Assembly: GCA_947579605.1 (NCBI GenBank)
Contig: OX388321.1
Location: 22,931,614-22,995,613, forward strand
Direction: 5' to 3'
Source: Athripsodes cinereus
Taxonomy: Eukaryota > Arthropoda > Insecta > Trichoptera > Leptoceridae
DNA length: 64,000 bases
Under the pieces are notes generated by a model. That model ran no database searches. It saw only the letters and a program-made list of their open reading frames with translations, and was not told the DNA's origin. Of this stretch, positions 62,575 through 64,000 are shown in pieces (positions within the stretch are counted from its first letter, which is position 1; every line of letters begins with the position of its first letter). A program made the position numbers and the translations under genes.

Positions 62575-62870
62575 ATGAGTAACAATCCATTGGATTGGTC
62601 TGCAACGAGTTTGGACTTTCTTTTCCAATCATCTCTATTCTCAGCCAGTCTCTTCAAATCCATGTATGAACCACAGCTCATGTCCCTCTTCAGTTGGTCC
62701 ATATAGGCATCTCTCGGTCGGCCTCTGCCATTTGTGCCTTCGGTCCTACCCTCTGCGATTGCGATGAGCAGTCCTGGGTGCCTGATGTTGTGGCCAATCC
62801 AGTTAGCTCGTTGTTGGCAGATTCTTTTGAGGAGTTGCCTTTTTTCGCTAACCCTGGTTAGCTTGATGGT
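62575..62870 (-). pseudogene. RTE C-terminal relic
   Basis: The minus strand has IGHNIRHPGLLIAIAEGRTE, GTNGRGRPRDAYMDQL, RLAENRDDWKRKSKLVADQS and NGL. Same family as 30290-30930 but on the opposite strand. It ends in a TATATTATATC tail. Confidence 0.75.
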
Positions 62871-62894
62871 ATTAATTTAAATGCTTCTTGGAAA

Positions 62895-63075
62895 TCCAAT
62901 TAAGTAATAAGTATTCCACTCTTTTCCGTAATTGTAAAAGGTCATCAATACAATTTTTACAGTGAGATAGTCAGCATACCAACTGCATTTAATAATTATT
63001 TAAGTCATCCTTTCCGTGCTGATTTAAATTGAGACATTCAGATTAAGTGGCATACCTCATCAGTGCTGAATAAGT
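62895..63075. repeat. SINE-like fragments
   Basis: A plus scrap (ATTCCACTCTTTTCCGTAAT) is followed by a minus scrap (CATACCAACTGCATTTAATA, TCATCCTTTCCGTGCTG, AGTGGCATACCTCATCAGTG). Confidence 0.5.
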
Positions 63076-63092
63076 TGGTAATTAATATCTTA

Positions 63093-63286
63093 GGGTGCAA
63101 TCACAAAGAAAGCAGTTTGCCAGCGCCGATCAGTGCCGGTAAGCGCCGGCAAAGTGAATCACAATCGGCGATCATGCTTTCACTATGTTCGTGTTCATTG
63201 AAATGCCTGTAACGATTCTCGGCGCCGCGCCGGTAGACACAAGCATCGGAAAGCAGGTAAACCTGCTTTCTCTGTGTTTGCACCCC
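63093..63286. mobile_element. GC-rich MITE with GGGTGCAA termini
   Basis: GGGTGCAATCACAAAGAAAG and CTTTCTCTGTGTTTGCACCC form ~25-bp imperfect terminal inverted repeats. The interior has GCGCCGATCAGTGCCGGTAA and CGGCGCCGCGCCGGTAGAC. It is much richer in G/C than its surroundings. No ORF; the minus 60-aa frame is a by-product. Target duplication unclear. Confidence 0.65.
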
Positions 63287-63384
63287 CTATTCTTGAACTT
63301 TTATGGATACTTGTCTTATTAAGCAGAATGCTCAAAAACCTACAGAAAAAAGTGTGACACCTATTTTTGGTCTGAAATAATAAT

Positions 63385-63530
63385 TATTTATTTTATTCTT
63401 CACTGTACATTGGTTACAATATTACAAAATGAAACAGTTTCAAATAAATATCAGTTATTCAATTCAATGTACAGATGGCGAGTTTATCGCTAAGATGCGA
63501 TGTCTTCCAACTAACCCGGTTATTAAAAGC
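63385..63530 (-). repeat. Non-LTR 3' end, minus strand
   Basis: The minus strand has GGGTTAGTTGGAAGACATCG, stem-loop ATCGCATCTTAGCGAT (63485-63500), AAACTCGCCATCTGTACATT and CAATGTACAGTGAAGAATAA. Very similar to 11875-12052. Confidence 0.7.
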
Positions 63531-64000
63531 AAAACAAAAAAAACACACAGGTACATATATACATATACATGTAGCAGTGAGTAAGTAGGTACCTAATCAA
63601 TAATACCTATAACAATATAAAATAAGTAATCGTTCTTAAGATAAGAAATACTTTATTCCTCTTGAGGGGTGAGCAAGTAGGCAATTATCTGATATTAAAA
63701 TATCCAAGAAATAAATAAATTTACTATAGTTGTACAAGTATTCGGTCTTTTTTCTTTATTTATTATTATTTCCTACAATACATCCTGCCCAGAAGTCTAA
63801 GAGGAAGTCGTAGAGAAGAAGTGGCATATCCGGTGATGGTAATTAACGCCTGGGGAGCTTTTCAGAATTAGTCCGGAGCTTTTTTAGTAGGTAAATAATA
63901 ATAATTACATCTATAATAAATAAGGAATCCGCCTTTCGGAACTTTTTTATTTAATCTTTAAAAGAAAGCAGTAATTATTTTTTTCTCTACTTTGGTGAAA
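63531..64000. other. Unassigned sequence to window end
   Basis: Nothing supported. Confidence 0.4.

Overview
The window is AT-rich, repeat-dense nuclear DNA from an insect, most likely a butterfly or moth. The basis for that is the mixture of repeats: many 5'-truncated RTE-clade and CR1/Jockey-like non-LTR retrotransposon ends with (AAAT)n, (TAT)n or (GAA)n tails, Penelope-like element (PLE) ends, a SINE-like family that shares its 3' end with an RTE element, tRNA-derived SINEs, and palindromic MITEs. I see no rRNA, no intact tRNA gene and no CRISPR. Almost all open frames are transposon relics or chance frames.

One candidate host gene stands out on the minus strand (27671 down to 26328). 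A short exon carries a start codon and a 23-codon signal peptide and ends on a GT donor. After an ~860 bp intron, which holds a MITE, a second exon continues in the same phase. It encodes tandem acidic 13-residue peptides separated by Lys-Arg sites. It looks like a secreted multi-peptide (prepropeptide) precursor. Its frame breaks in the last, older repeats. I do not recognise the peptide.

The only long intact coding unit is a non-LTR retrotransposon at about 46.6-51.2 kb. It has an ORF1 (308 aa, coiled coil plus RNA-binding-like region) and an ORF2 (942 aa, endonuclease plus reverse transcriptase), which overlap at ATGA. The canonical endonuclease start motif (QNVRG) lies upstream of the ORF2 ATG, in the -1 frame of ORF1 and just after an in-frame A AAA AAC heptamer. 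This suggests -1 programmed frameshifting.

Layout: 1-6.5 kb holds RTE and CR1 ends, a PLE-type palindrome, a MITE and a 48-bp tandem array between inverted PLE-like ends. 6.5-15 kb holds non-LTR 3' ends, three head-to-tail SINE-like copies, a PLE 3' end and an RTE relic. 15.4-17.0 kb is a decayed piggyBac-like element with TTAA ends. 17-24.7 kb holds PLE inverted ends, nested MITEs, CR1/R1-like ends, a 57-bp satellite and a relic with a restriction-like endonuclease. 25-28 kb holds the peptide-precursor gene. 29.4-31.6 kb is a pogo-like DNA transposon invaded by RTE fragments. 32-46 kb holds palindromes, RTE relics, MITEs, a 687-bp DNA transposon with a 7-bp target duplication, and a possible TATA promoter near 41.9 kb. 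46.6-51.2 kb is the intact non-LTR element. 51-64 kb holds further relics, a possible terminal exon at 59.7 kb and a GC-rich MITE at 63.1 kb.

All positions and motifs were read by eye. Family assignments rest on remembered motif patterns, not on searches.
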